Assembly (NCBI RefSeq): GCF_900215205.1
Contig: NZ_OBDY01000037.1
Span: 1 to 64,000 of the forward strand
Length of the DNA stretch: 64,000 bases
Source: Paractinoplanes atraurantiacus
Lineage (GTDB): Bacteria; Actinomycetota; Actinomycetes; Mycobacteriales; Micromonosporaceae
Direction: 5' to 3'
In this document: positions 1-8,847 of the stretch, in pieces
How positions within the stretch are numbered: position 1 is the stretch's first letter
Layout: the number at the start of each line of letters is the position of its first letter
Notes under the pieces: generated by a model
What the model was told of the DNA's origin: nothing
Seen by the model: the letters and a program-made list of their open reading frames with translations, nothing else
The model's database searches: none
Program-made: the position numbers and the translations under genes

Positions 1-2
1 CC

Positions 3-233
3 GCTTCCGGCATGCCAGTCTATTTCTGCGATCCTCACTCGCCCTGGCAACGCGGCTCGAACGAGAACACCAACGGCTTGCTACGTCAATACTTTCCTAA
101 AGGCACTGACCTCAGCTCACACAGCCCGCAGCACCTCGCCGCGGTGGCTGTCGAACTCAACGGCAGACCCCGCAAAACCCTTGGCTGGGACACCCCGGCT
201 GAACGCCTCGCTACACTCCTGACCAGTAAATAA
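3..233 (+). mobile_element. IS30-family transposase, C-terminal fragment (cut by window start)
   Basis: The frame is open from the first bases of the window, so the gene begins outside it. The visible part contains DPHSPWQRGSNENTNGLLRQ followed by YFPKGTDLS, the hallmark end of the DDE catalytic domain of IS30-type transposases; the Glu of SNEN is the expected last catalytic acidic residue. The stop is at 231-233. Just downstream, around 240-265, lies GTGTTGCAACCACTCC, which could be the right terminal inverted repeat, but the left end is not visible so this cannot be confirmed. The element lies beside degenerate DNA, consistent with an insertion hot spot. Confidence 0.85.
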
Positions 234-687
234 ACCAAGAGTGTTGCAACCACTCCTAGAATCCGCCGTTCTTTTCGAGGTCTCAAATCGCCGCTTGGCG
301 GGATTGGTCCGGGGTGCCCAGTCATTCGCCGGACATGGTGGAGTTTCGGCGCGACCATGCGGAGCGGCGACGGCGAGGTTTGAAACGACGTCATGCTGCG
401 AAGTTGTGCCGGTTGCATGGCTGTTCGCGGTTGTGCGGTGAGGTGGGCTTGCACGATTCGTCCGAGCAAATACCGCCGTTGCTCTGGGACGACGAGGGCG
501 CATGCGTGCGGCCGCCGGGCGCGGTCAGGCCCGCTGATCCCCCGGTAGCGGCACGCCGGCCGGAAGGCACGCCACAGGCTGCGTCCGTTCTTCGTGCGGA
601 GACTCCGGCCGGACCCGCACCCCAAGTCGACGTGGCCGCGCCCACCGTAGAGACGCCCGCGCCCGCCGAGGCACCGGCCCAGGCAGA

Positions 688-759
688 CCCGACGGTCCGG
701 GCCAACCCGACGGTCCGGCCCAACCCGACGGTCCGGCCCAACCCGACGGTCCGGGCCAA
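688..759 (+). repeat. 18-bp tandem repeat, four copies
   Basis: Four consecutive 18-base units of the form CCCGACGGTCCGGSCCAA, read in the plus frame as the hexapeptide (N-P-T-V-R-x). Units at 688-705, 706-723, 724-741 and 742-759; they differ at a single base. There are no spacers, so it is not a CRISPR. It probably encoded a low-complexity linker. Confidence 0.8.
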
Positions 760-796
760 CCCGGCGACCCAGGCCAGTCCAGCCGTCCACACCATG

Positions 797-945
797 CCAG
801 CGATCAACTCCACGTTCAACGAGCCGTACGAGGTGGCCCGGCAGTCCGCCAGCCTCGACCACCTCTCCGACGGCCGCGCCGCCTGGAACGTCGTGCCCAC
901 GTGGTTCGCCCCAGGCGGGGAGAACCTCCGCCGAGATGGCTTCCT
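797..945 (+). pseudogene. Remnant of an NtaA/SnaA-type FMN-dependent monooxygenase
   Basis: The plus-strand translation contains NEPYEVARQSASLDHLSDGR and then AAWNVVPTW. This matches the conserved core of the NtaA/SnaA/DszA branch of luciferase-like monooxygenases, where family members read NEPYxxARxxASLDHxSxGR followed by AGWNxVTxW. The similarity starts and stops abruptly: upstream is the tandem repeat, downstream is Arg/Gly-rich sequence. About 40 residues of a protein normally over 400 residues long remain, so this is a fragment and not a gene. Confidence 0.6.
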
Positions 946-1563
946 GGCCAAACTGGAGCGGCACGGCCCAGGCCAGCCCGGCGGTCCAAGACGAGACCGC
1001 AACGCAAACCAGACCGGCCGGATAAGACCACATCGCAGTCCGAGCCAGACCGGCCGACCGACACCAGACCGCAGCCCGAGCCGGACCGGCAGATCAAAGC
1101 GAGTCCGCGGTTCGGGCCCACGTGATCATGCGGGCGAAGTCGGCGATCCGGGCCAAGGCTGCGGCGCGGGCGAAGGAAAAGGCGCGGGCCAAGGCGGTAG
1201 CGGGGGCAAGGGCGACGGCTGGGCCGGCAATTCGGGAGGAGACCTCCGCGAGCCGCGCCATTGGAGTATTCGCGGCCCGCCTTGTCGAGCGCGACCGTGG
1301 ACGACGGGCACTCCATTCTGAATTGCGCACTCCGAAACCTTGCAGTTATATGACCTACTCCGGAATTGCCGAGTTGGCGACACCCCTGCGCCCTGAAACC
1401 GGTCGCAGGCGATGTTGCTGACTGCGCTATGCGAAGAATCGGGTTGGCCTGAGGGCGGCTGGGAGGTCGGCCGCCGGGGAGCTTGGTCAGGTGGGTGCGT
1501 GTCCATAAAACGCGGGGCGGGTTGTGGTGTTGCGGGGTCTGGGGGGCGTGCTACAGAGGAGGC

Positions 1564-1881
1564 ATGGAGATTCATGTCGATCGGAAGAACCACAGTGATG
1601 TGGTTGCCCGGGACATGATGGCGGCCACGTTCGGGCTGGTGGCCGACGTGCCGGCCACCGTGACTACCGGGTGTGGGGTCGAGGTGCCTCTGGTGTCCAC
1701 CTCGGCCGAGCCCTCTCACGTCACCTGTGGGCCCTGCCGGGAATTCGCTCACCGGCAGCATCTGGCTCTGGCCGAGCAGATCGAGCGGCTCGGGCGGGCG
1801 CCGGGCAGTGTCGTCGCGCCGGACAAGGTGGAGGCGGCGGCCGCCCTGCATCGGGAGCTGGCGGCTCGATACATCGATTGA
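1564..1881 (+). CDS. Small conserved-looking hypothetical protein (105 aa)
   Basis: I do not recognise a family. The start at ATG 1564 is chosen because AGAGGAGG sits just upstream; an in-frame upstream extension to 1483 is Gly-rich and poorly protein-like. The sequence has two cysteines in a C-G-P-C motif (about residue 58) and an earlier Cys-Gly, with a helical Ala/Leu/Glu-rich C-terminal half. The CxxC could bind metal or be redox active, but no partner is visible. It stands alone between degenerate DNA and the mannanase gene. Confidence 0.65.
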   Translation: MEIHVDRKNHSDVVARDMMAATFGLVADVPATVTTGCGVEVPLVSTSAEPSHVTCGPCREFAHRQHLALAEQIERLGRAPGSVVAPDKVEAAAALHRELAARYID

Positions 1882-1972
1882 TTGCGATGGACTGACTTAG
1901 CCATTACGGTGTTCGCACAGGCGCGGTGCCGACGGGCACTGAGTGGGCGCGCTCTTCCGTCAGAGGTAGGTC

Positions 1973-3313
1973 ATGAAGAGACTCGCCGCCGCGCTGGTGG
2001 CTGCCGCCGTGTCCGTGCTGTTCTTCGTCGCCCCCGCGTATGCCGCGGCCGGCCTGCACATCGTGGGCCGCAACATCGTCGAAGCCAACGGGCAGACGTT
2101 CGTCATGCGGGGCGTCAACCACGCCCACGCCTGGTATGCCAACCGGACCAACTCCATCGCCGACATCAAAGCCGCCGGCGCCAACACCGTGCGGGTGGTG
2201 CTCAGCGGCGGACGGTGGACCGCCAACACGGCCAGCGACGTCGCCAACATCATCTCCCTGTGCAAGGCGAACAAGCTGATCTGCGTGCTCGAGGACCATG
2301 ACACCACCGGTTATGGGGAGGACGGCGCCGCGTACACCCTCGATCAGGCCGTCAACTACTGGATCAGCCTGAAGAGCGTCCTGCAGGGGCAGGAGGACTA
2401 CGTCGTCATCAACATCGGCAACGAGCCGATCGGCAACACCAACCCGAGCCAGTGGACCGCCGCCACCGTCGCCGCCGTGCAGAAGATGCGCAGCAACGGC
2501 TTCCAGCACCTGCTCATGATCGACGCGCCCAACTGGGGCCAGGACTGGCAGTACGTCATGCGTGACAACGGGCAGACGATCCTCGACGCCGACACGCAGA
2601 AGAACACCATCCTGTCGATCCACATGTACGCCGTCTTCAACCAGCCGTCGGCCATCACCAGCTACCTCGACACGTTCGCGAGCAAGGGCTGGCCGCTTCT
2701 GATCGGCGAGTTCGGCTGGCAGTTCGCCAGCGGCGAGGTCAGCGACGAGACCGTGATGGCCGAGGCGGTCAAGCGCAACCTGGGCTACCTGGGCTGGTCG
2801 TGGTCGGGCAACACCGATCCGATCCTCGACATGACCACCAACTTCGACGCCAGCCAGCTCACCACCTGGGGCCAGCGCATCGTTAACGGCCCGAACGGCC
2901 TCAAGGCCACCGCCAAGCAGGCCAGCATCTACGGCGGAACGACACCGACGACGCCGCCCACCACTCCCCCGACGACACCGCCGACCACGCCGCCGACCAC
3001 GCCCCCGGCTTCGGTGGGCTGCTCGGCCGCGTACGCCATCACCGGTCAATGGCAGAACGGCTTCCAGGGCGAGGTCAAGGTCACCGCGGGCAGCGCCGCC
3101 GTGAAGAGCTGGACCGTCACCTGGACGTACGCCAACGGCCAGGCCGTCACCCAGGCCTGGAACGCCACCGTCTCCAGCAGCGGCGCGGCCGTCACCGCGC
3201 GCAACGCCGGCTACAACGGCAGCATCGCCGCCGGCGGGAGCACGACCTTCGGCTTCCTCGGCTCCTGGTCGGGCTCCAACACCGTGCCCACGCTCGCCTG
3301 CTCAGCCACCTGA
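1973..3313 (+). CDS. Secreted endo-beta-1,4-mannanase (GH5) with C-terminal CBM2
   Basis: Hydrolyses beta-mannan outside the cell (inferred from family). Residues 1-24 form a Sec signal peptide (MKRL start, AYAAA cleavage region). The catalytic domain, about 28-320, opens with GRNIVEANGQTFVMRGVNHA as in actinomycete GH5 subfamily 8 mannanases. It carries the acid/base Glu in NIGNEP (about 151), the HMY motif and the nucleophile Glu in LIGEFGW (about 245). A Thr-Pro linker of repeated TPPT units (about 323-343) leads to a CBM2-type cellulose-binding domain (about 346-446) with paired cysteines and aligned Trp residues. AGAGGTAGG precedes the ATG. A strong hairpin follows the stop. The gene appears monocistronic. 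Confidence 0.92.
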   Translation: MKRLAAALVAAAVSVLFFVAPAYAAAGLHIVGRNIVEANGQTFVMRGVNHAHAWYANRTNSIADIKAAGANTVRVVLSGGRWTANTASDVANIISLCKANKLICVLEDHDTTGYGEDGAAYTLDQAVNYWISLKSVLQGQEDYVVINIGNEPIGNTNPSQWTAATVAAVQKMRSNGFQHLLMIDAPNWGQDWQYVMRDNGQTILDADTQKNTILSIHMYAVFNQPSAITSYLDTFASKGWPLLIGEFGWQFASGEVSDETVMAEAVKRNLGYLGWSWSGNTDPILDMTTNFDASQLTTWGQRIVNGPNGLKATAKQASIYGGTTPTTPPTTPPTTPPTTPPTTPPASVGCSAAYAITGQWQNGFQGEVKVTAGSAAVKSWTVTWTYANGQAVTQAWNATVSSSGAAVTARNAGYNGSIAAGGSTTFGFLGSWSGSNTVPTLACSAT

Positions 3314-3320
3314 TCGTGCC

Positions 3321-3347
3321 GGGTGCGCCGCCGATGGCGGCGCACCC
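3321..3347 (+). terminator. Perfect hairpin terminator after the mannanase gene
   Basis: GGGTGCGCCGCC (3321-3332) pairs exactly with GGCGGCGCACCC (3336-3347) around a GAT loop. It lies eight bases after the mannanase stop and immediately before the end of the convergent permease gene, so it may serve both strands. Confidence 0.8.
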
Positions 3348-4499
3348 TCAGGTCGCGGGTTTCGGTTCCCCCGGTTGTACGGGGTCATCGGGCAACTCAG
3401 GCTCAGGCTCGGGCTCCGTGGACGGCGCGGGCGGATGATCGCTGAGCTGCTCGCGGATGTACCCCCAGACGACCGCGATGACCGCCGCCACCGGCACCGC
3501 CAGCAGGCTGCCGACGATGCCGGCCAGGCTGCTGCCCAGCGTCACCACCAGCAGGATCACCGCCGCGTGCAGGCCCAGGCCGCGGCTCTGCACGATCGGC
3601 TGGAAGACGTTGCCCTCCAGCTGCTGCACGGCCAGGATGATCGCGAGCACGATGAGGGCGTCGGTCAGCCCGTTCGACACCAGCGCGATCAGCACCGCCA
3701 CGAAGCCCGCGAAGACCGCGCCCACGATCGGCACGAAGGCCGACACGAACGTCAGCACGGCCAGCGGCAGCACGAGCGGCACGCCGACCGCCCACAGGCC
3801 GAGGCCGATGAAGACCGCGTCGAGCAGGCCCACGAACGCCTGCGACCGGACGAAGGCGCCCAGCGTGTCCCAGCCGCGCTGGGTGACCACCGGGATGTCC
3901 ACGGCCAGCCGGCCCGGCAGCTGCCGGGACAGCCAGGGCAGGAACTTCGGGCCGTCCTTGAGGAAGAAGAACATCAGGAACAGCGCCAGCACCGTCGTGA
4001 TCACGCCGTTGACGACGGTGGTGACCGTGCCCAGGGTGACGTTGACGATGCTGCCGGCCCGGCTCTGGATCTGGGCGATGGCCGCGTCGAAGGCCTTGGT
4101 GATGTCGTCGTCGCCGATGTTCAGCGGCGGGCCCGACGCCCAGTCGCGCAGCCGCTGGATGCCGTCGACGACCCCGTCCGCGAGCTGACCGGACTGCCCG
4201 GCCACCGGCACCGCGATCAGCACGATGATGCCGGCCGCGACGGCCAGGAACAGGATCGTGACCGTGGCCGCGGCCAGCGCCGGCGGGAACCGCAGCCGGT
4301 TGCGCAGCAGCTTCGTGACCGGCCAGGTCAGCGTGGTCAGCAGCAGCGCCACCACGACCGGCCAGATCACCGACCAGGCCTTGCCGAGCAGCCACAGGGC
4401 GACGTACGACGCCGCCAGCACGAGCAACGTCTGCGCCGACAGCAGCGCGCTCGTCCGCAGCGCGGACCGGGCTCTGTCGGCATTCAGCTTGGCAGGCAT
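3348..4499 (-). CDS. AI-2E / PerM-family integral membrane transporter (383 aa)
   Basis: A multi-pass membrane protein of the AI-2E family (formerly UPF0118), whose members export small molecules or act as Na+(Li+)/H+ antiporters; substrate unknown. Seven to eight hydrophobic segments are visible, with the typical N-terminal pair, a long amphipathic middle region with several Gln/Asp residues, and a C-terminal block containing VQQLEGNVFQPIVQ, characteristic of the family. An acidic Pro/Glu tail follows. I start it at ATG 4499 because AAGGTGAG lies at ribosome-binding distance; the upstream in-frame GTG (4508) is inside that site. It is divergent from the AfsR-type regulator with 78 bp between the start codons. 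Confidence 0.88.
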   Translation of the reverse strand: MPAKLNADRARSALRTSALLSAQTLLVLAASYVALWLLGKAWSVIWPVVVALLLTTLTWPVTKLLRNRLRFPPALAAATVTILFLAVAAGIIVLIAVPVAGQSGQLADGVVDGIQRLRDWASGPPLNIGDDDITKAFDAAIAQIQSRAGSIVNVTLGTVTTVVNGVITTVLALFLMFFFLKDGPKFLPWLSRQLPGRLAVDIPVVTQRGWDTLGAFVRSQAFVGLLDAVFIGLGLWAVGVPLVLPLAVLTFVSAFVPIVGAVFAGFVAVLIALVSNGLTDALIVLAIILAVQQLEGNVFQPIVQSRGLGLHAAVILLVVTLGSSLAGIVGSLLAVPVAAVIAVVWGYIREQLSDHPPAPSTEPEPEPELPDDPVQPGEPKPAT

Positions 4500-4577
4500 G
4501 CCGCTCACCTTAGAGATTCCCGCCCACCGCCGCCCGGGGGCCCGGAGAATCGTCGCCGACCGGCGACAATAGACGCC

Positions 4578-7388
4578 ATGCGGTACGGGATTCTCGGCCC
4601 GGTCAGGGCCGAGCGTGACGACGGCACGCCGGTGCGTGCCGGCGGCGCCCGCCTGCGTGCCCTGCTCGCCCTGCTCCTGCTGGAGGCGGGCCGTCCGGTG
4701 CCGGTCGAGCGCCTGATCGACGCCCTGTGGGGCGGCGATCCTCCGGCGGGCGCGCTCAACGCCGTACAGTCAAATGTCTCCCGGCTCCGCCAGGACCTTC
4801 CGATCGAGTACGACGGCGCTGGTTACCGCCTGGCCATCGATCCGGACGAGGTGGACGCCCACCGCTTCGAGCGCCTGGCCACCGAGGGCCGTCAGGCGCT
4901 GACGAGCGGCGATCCCACCCGCGCGGCCGCCCTGCTCCGCGAAGCCCTGAGTCTGTGGAGAGGCGAAACCCCGATTGATGTACGGGGTTCAGCGGCCGAC
5001 CGTCTGGTGGAGATGCGCCGCCGAGCCGTCGAGGACCGCGTCGACGCCGACCCGTCCCCCGCCGACGAGCACGAGCTGCGCGCCCTGATCGGGGCCGACC
5101 CGCTGCGCGAGCGCTCCTGGGCCCTGCTCATGCGGGTGCAGGCGCTGGCGGGCCGGGACGCCGAGGCCTTGTCCACGTACGAGAAGGCCCGCACCGTGCT
5201 GGCCGAGGAGCTCGGCACCGACCCGTCGGCCGAGCTGAAGGCCGCTCACCTTCGGGTGCTGCGAGGCGCCCCGCGGCGCGCCCTGCCCGCCCAGCTCACC
5301 ACATTCGTCGGCCGCCAGGGGGAACTGAGCGACGTCGGCCGGGCGCTGCGCCGCGCCCGCCTGGTCACTTTGCTGGGCCCCGGCGGCGCCGGCAAGACCC
5401 GCCTGGCCGTCGAGGCCGCCACCCGCACGACCGGGGAGGTCCACTTCGTAGAACTGGCCGCCACCACGGGGCCGGACGTGCCCCGCACCGTCCTCGATGC
5501 TCTGGGCCTGCGGGACACGGGCCTGCGGGCGCGGGAAAGCGTGGCCCGTCCCGGGGCCGCCGATCGGCTCGTGGCGGCGCTGTCCACCCGCGACGTGCTG
5601 CTGGTGCTGGACAACTGTGAGCATGTCGTCGGGGCGGCGGCCGCGCTCGTGGGGCGGCTCCTCGCCGGCTGTGCCGGGGTGCGCGTGCTGGCCACGAGCC
5701 GGGAGCCGCTCGGGCTGACCGGGGAGGTGCTCTGCCCGGTCTCCGGGCTGGCGCCGGACGCGGCCGTCCGGCTGTTCGCCGATCGGGCCGGTGATGTGGT
5801 GGCCGGCTTCCGGGCCGGCCCGGCCGATCGGGACGCGGTGGAGAGGATCTGCCGTACGCTCGACGGCCTGCCGCTGGCGGTCGAGCTGGCCGCGGCCCGG
5901 CTCGCGGTGCTGCCGCTGGACGAGCTGGCCCGGCGGGTGGCCGACCGGTTCGCCGTCCTGTCGCGGGGCAGCCGCACGGCCGCCGAGCGGCACCGAACGT
6001 TACGCGCGGTCGTGGCCTGGAGCTGGGACCTGCTGACCGGGCCGGAGCGTATCCTCGCCCGCCGGCTCACGGTCTTCCGCGGCGGCTGGACCCTCGAGGC
6101 CGCCGAGCGTGTCTGCGGCGGCACCCTCGACCTGCTGCACGACCTGGTCGCCAAGTCCCTGGTGGAGCGCGACGGCGCCCGCTACCGCATGTTGGAGACC
6201 ATCCGCGCCTTCTGCGCCGAGCAGGTCATCGAGACAGACCTCGGGCAGGCTCACGCCGCGTACTTCCTCGATCTGGCCCGGACCGCCGACGCCCACCTGC
6301 GCGGCGCCGACCAGCTGACCTGGCTGGCCCGCCTCGACGCCGACCGCGACAACCTGCACGCCGCCCTGCGCGACGGCGAACCCGCGACCGCGCTCCGGCT
6401 GGTGGCCGCTCTCACCTTCTACTGGTGGCTGCGCGGCTCCCGCGGCGAGGCGGCCGCCCTCTCCACCGAGCTCCTCGACAAGATCGGCCCCGAGCCGCCC
6501 GGAGGCCTGCGGGAGGAGTACGTCCTCGCCACCCTCAACGCCGAGCTGGCCGGTGCCCGCCCGCCGAGCGGCCACTCGCAGCGCTACCTGGCCGCGCTGA
6601 CCGCGCCCCCACGCCAGCCGTTCCTGCTCTACCTCGCGGCCATCACCGCCGGTCCCCCGCCCGAGGCCACCGGCCGCGTCACCGAGCTACACGCCGAGCT
6701 GAGCAAACGGCTGATCGGCCACCCGTGGAGCGAGGCCTTGGCGGCGATAGGCGGCGGCTGGATGAAGATGCTGTTCGATCCGGAATCCGACCCGGCCGGC
6801 GCCGAGGCCGGCTTTCTCGGGGCGCTGGGTGGCTTTCGGGAGCTCGGTGACCGCTGGGGCATGATGTTGGCCCAGTCCGGACTGGCCGAGCTGGCCGCCT
6901 GGCGTGGCGATCACGCCGCGGCGCTGGCGCCCATGGACGCCGCGATGCGGCTCGCGGGTGAGCTGGGCTCGGTGCTCGACGAGGCCGAGGTGCTGCGCAG
7001 CCGGGCCGAGGCACACCTGCTGGCCGGCGACCTCGGCGCCGCCGCGGCGGACTTCGAGCGGTCGGCCGAGCGGGCCCGCGCCTGTGGCGCCCCCGAGCTG
7101 ATCGCCGCCGCCCGGCTGGGCCTGGGCCGCATCGCCCTGCTCCACGGCGACCACGCGACCGCCCGCCGGCTCTGCGAGAGCGCCCTGCGGGACTGCCCCG
7201 CCGGCTGGTACACCGCCGACGGCGTCCGCATGACCATCCTCGTCACGCTGGGCCGCGTCGCGGCCACCGCCGGCGACAAGGCTGAGGCCGAACGATGGTT
7301 CCGCCAGGTCTCCACGATCGCCGCCGGCCCCGACGGCCTGCGCGCCATGGCCGACGCCCAGGCCGGGTTGGACGCGCTGGGCCGCTGA
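4578..7388 (+). CDS. AfsR/SARP-type regulator with NB-ARC ATPase and TPR (936 aa)
   Basis: A large cytoplasmic transcription regulator. Order: OmpR-like winged-helix DNA-binding domain (about 1-90), bacterial transcriptional activation domain (about 95-220), STAND/NB-ARC ATPase with P-loop LGPGGAGKT (about 268) and Walker B LLVLDNCEHV (about 341), then a C-terminal helical TPR-like region. The family (AfsR relatives) integrates signals to activate secondary-metabolite or stress genes. ATG 4578 fits the usual M-R-Y-G-I-L-G-P-V opening of the winged helix; the frame is open much further upstream, but that part is antisense to the permease. No biosynthetic cluster adjoins it, so the target is unknown. 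Confidence 0.88.
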   Translation: MRYGILGPVRAERDDGTPVRAGGARLRALLALLLLEAGRPVPVERLIDALWGGDPPAGALNAVQSNVSRLRQDLPIEYDGAGYRLAIDPDEVDAHRFERLATEGRQALTSGDPTRAAALLREALSLWRGETPIDVRGSAADRLVEMRRRAVEDRVDADPSPADEHELRALIGADPLRERSWALLMRVQALAGRDAEALSTYEKARTVLAEELGTDPSAELKAAHLRVLRGAPRRALPAQLTTFVGRQGELSDVGRALRRARLVTLLGPGGAGKTRLAVEAATRTTGEVHFVELAATTGPDVPRTVLDALGLRDTGLRARESVARPGAADRLVAALSTRDVLLVLDNCEHVVGAAAALVGRLLAGCAGVRVLATSREPLGLTGEVLCPVSGLAPDAAVRLFADRAGDVVAGFRAGPADRDAVERICRTLDGLPLAVELAAARLAVLPLDELARRVADRFAVLSRGSRTAAERHRTLRAVVAWSWDLLTGPERILARRLTVFRGGWTLEAAERVCGGTLDLLHDLVAKSLVERDGARYRMLETIRAFCAEQVIETDLGQAHAAYFLDLARTADAHLRGADQLTWLARLDADRDNLHAALRDGEPATALRLVAALTFYWWLRGSRGEAAALSTELLDKIGPEPPGGLREEYVLATLNAELAGARPPSGHSQRYLAALTAPPRQPFLLYLAAITAGPPPEATGRVTELHAELSKRLIGHPWSEALAAIGGGWMKMLFDPESDPAGAEAGFLGALGGFRELGDRWGMMLAQSGLAELAAWRGDHAAALAPMDAAMRLAGELGSVLDEAEVLRSRAEAHLLAGDLGAAAADFERSAERARACGAPELIAAARLGLGRIALLHGDHATARRLCESALRDCPAGWYTADGVRMTILVTLGRVAATAGDKAEAERWFRQVSTIAAGPDGLRAMADAQAGLDALGR

Positions 7389-7492
7389 GCGAAGCCCGAT
7401 CACGGTCGCCGGCCAAGACCGTCAACGCGGGCCGCCGAAATCCGCCGACCAGCGCCGCCGGCCCGGCCGGCGCCCAGGGCCGTCAACGCCAT

Positions 7493-7524
7493 CGGCCCGG
7501 CCGATGAGCGAAGTCGCCGGGCCG
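7493..7524. terminator. Candidate hairpin between convergent genes
   Basis: CGGCCCGG (7493-7500) pairs exactly with CCGGGCCG (7517-7524) across a 16-base loop, located between the end of the first AfsR-type gene and the end of the DivIVA gene. The region also has short direct repeats containing GTCAACGC. No T-run is present, as usual at this GC content. Confidence 0.45.
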
Positions 7525-7541
7525 GGCCGTGGGTGGAGACG

Positions 7542-8252
7542 TCAGTCCAGGTCGCGGCCGGCGCCGTTGGAGACGCTGTCGAGCTCCTGGAGCTGCTGCT
7601 GGACGTGCTGGCCCAGGGCCTGCTGGTACGTGCGGGCGAGCTGGCCCAGGCGGTCGATCTCGTCGAGCAGGGCGTCGCGCTTCTCGTCGATGCTGGCCAG
7701 GGCGTCGCTGTGGTTGCGGCGGGCGTCGGCCTGAATGTTGTCGGCGGCCAGCAGCGCGTCGCCGGTGATCTGCTCCGACTGGGTGCGGGCGTTGCCCAGC
7801 AGCGAGTCGGCCTCCTGCTGCGCGTCGCGCATGTGGTCGTCCGCCGTGCGCTGGGCCATCATCAGCACGGCCGACAGGCGGTCGTCCTTCTCGGCCGGCG
7901 GCGGCGTGGCCGGGCGCTCCGTGCGGGCGCGCTCGAGCTGCGACTGCACGCTGCGCGCGTTCTGCTCGGCGCGGGCCCGGGCCTCCTGCATGCGGCCCAG
8001 CTGCGTGGTCAGGGCCTGCAGCTCGGCCTCCATGGCGCGGTTGCCGGCCGACGGGCCGGACGGGCCGGGGCCCATGCCGCCACCGTTGCGCTGCGCCTGG
8101 TCGGCCAGGGCGCGGTTCTCCTCGATGAGGCGGATGAGCTCCTGCTCGACCTCGTCGAGGAACGCGTCGACGTCCTCCTCGTCGTACCCCCGCTTGCCGA
8201 TCGCAGGCTTCTTGAACGCCATGTTGTGGATGTCGGCTGGAGTGAGTGGCAT
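7542..8252 (-). CDS. divIVA: DivIVA / Wag31-like polar growth protein (236 aa)
   Basis: DivIVA proteins bind curved membrane and recruit the polar cell-wall machinery in actinomycetes. The N-terminus MPLTPADIHNMAFKKPAIGK then RGYDEEDVDAFLDEVE is the canonical lipid-binding domain, followed by a Gly/Pro-rich linker (about 55-70) and long coiled coils (about 75-235). I start it at ATG 8252, where GAGGGAAA precedes it; a longer frame to 8333 adds unrelated residues. In actinomycetes the main divIVA sits in the division cluster beside ftsZ/sepF/ylmG. None of those is here, so this may be a second copy, or the gene has moved. Confidence 0.85.
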   Translation of the reverse strand: MPLTPADIHNMAFKKPAIGKRGYDEEDVDAFLDEVEQELIRLIEENRALADQAQRNGGGMGPGPSGPSAGNRAMEAELQALTTQLGRMQEARARAEQNARSVQSQLERARTERPATPPPAEKDDRLSAVLMMAQRTADDHMRDAQQEADSLLGNARTQSEQITGDALLAADNIQADARRNHSDALASIDEKRDALLDEIDRLGQLARTYQQALGQHVQQQLQELDSVSNGAGRDLD

Positions 8253-8370
8253 CGTTTCCCTCGGATCCCTGCGGCAAGACCGTGCGGGGACGAATCCTAC
8301 GCATGAACTTTGGGAGACTGTCGGCGGTGGCACGTTGTTGTGTCATCTCGGGCAGAAAGGAATCCCTGTC

Positions 8371-8733
8371 GTGGCGACCGCCGACGATGTCCGCCGCCTG
8401 GCGCTGTCCCTGCCGCATGTCGTCGAGATCGACAGCGACGGCTTCGACTTCCGCGTGGCGAACAGGGGCTTCGTCTGGTCGTACCCGGAGCGGGAACCGG
8501 GAAAGTCACGCGTGATCCGCACCGATGTGGCCGTCCTGTACGTGGGCGACGAGGCCGAGAAACAGGCTCTCCTGCTGGGCGAGCCCGACCTGTTCTTCAC
8601 GACCCCGGGCTACGACGGCCTTCCATTGGTGATGCTCCGGTTACCGATTGTTGATGTGGCGCGGCTCACTGAACTCGTCACCGACGCTTGGCGCATGCGC
8701 GCGCCGTCCGAGATCGAGTCGGAGCTCGGCTGA
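8371..8733 (+). CDS. MmcQ/YjbR family protein (120 aa)
   Basis: A small protein of the MmcQ/YjbR (CyaY-like fold) family, often annotated as DNA-binding, with no firm biochemical role. Visible hallmarks are the opening TADDVRRLALSLPHV, the middle FRVANRGFVWSYPE and the C-terminal helix ending RMRAPSEIESEL. GTG 8371 is chosen because AGAAAGGA lies at the right distance and it gives the usual family length; the frame runs upstream but is antisense to divIVA. It is divergent from divIVA with 118 bp between the starts. Confidence 0.8.
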   Translation: MATADDVRRLALSLPHVVEIDSDGFDFRVANRGFVWSYPEREPGKSRVIRTDVAVLYVGDEAEKQALLLGEPDLFFTTPGYDGLPLVMLRLPIVDVARLTELVTDAWRMRAPSEIESELG

Positions 8734-8847
8734 GTCGAAGTCACCCACCCCTACCGATTCGGAGATTCCTCAAGGAAGCGGCGCCGGACCCGATACCTGG
8801 AGCAACAGTCCGGCCGGCGGCGGTTCCTTCTTCCCGCCCTGCTGGCC

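Larger units (their letters stand above)
234..1563. other. Gene-poor degenerate stretch beside the IS30 end
   Basis: No convincing intact gene. Several long open frames exist on both strands, but they overlap each other, are dominated by Pro/Arg/Gly/Ala low-complexity sequence and look like by-products of high GC. Recognisable content is limited to an 18-bp tandem repeat, a short monooxygenase remnant on the plus strand, Pro/Asp/Arg-rich repeats around 985-1115 and Ala/Lys/Arg-rich repeats around 1125-1210. This looks like decayed DNA next to an insertion sequence. Confidence 0.6.

Noticed and set aside
688..759. CRISPR-like array
   Set aside because: The repeats are contiguous with no spacers.
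86..1033. Minus-strand long ORF with repeated RRVGPD units
   Set aside because: It is the complement of the 18-bp tandem repeat and degenerate DNA, with no family match; the only recognisable residues are on the plus strand.
3375..4577. Plus-strand upstream extension of the first AfsR-type frame
   Set aside because: Antisense to the AI-2E permease and rich in Arg/Gln/His; the winged helix starts naturally at 4578.
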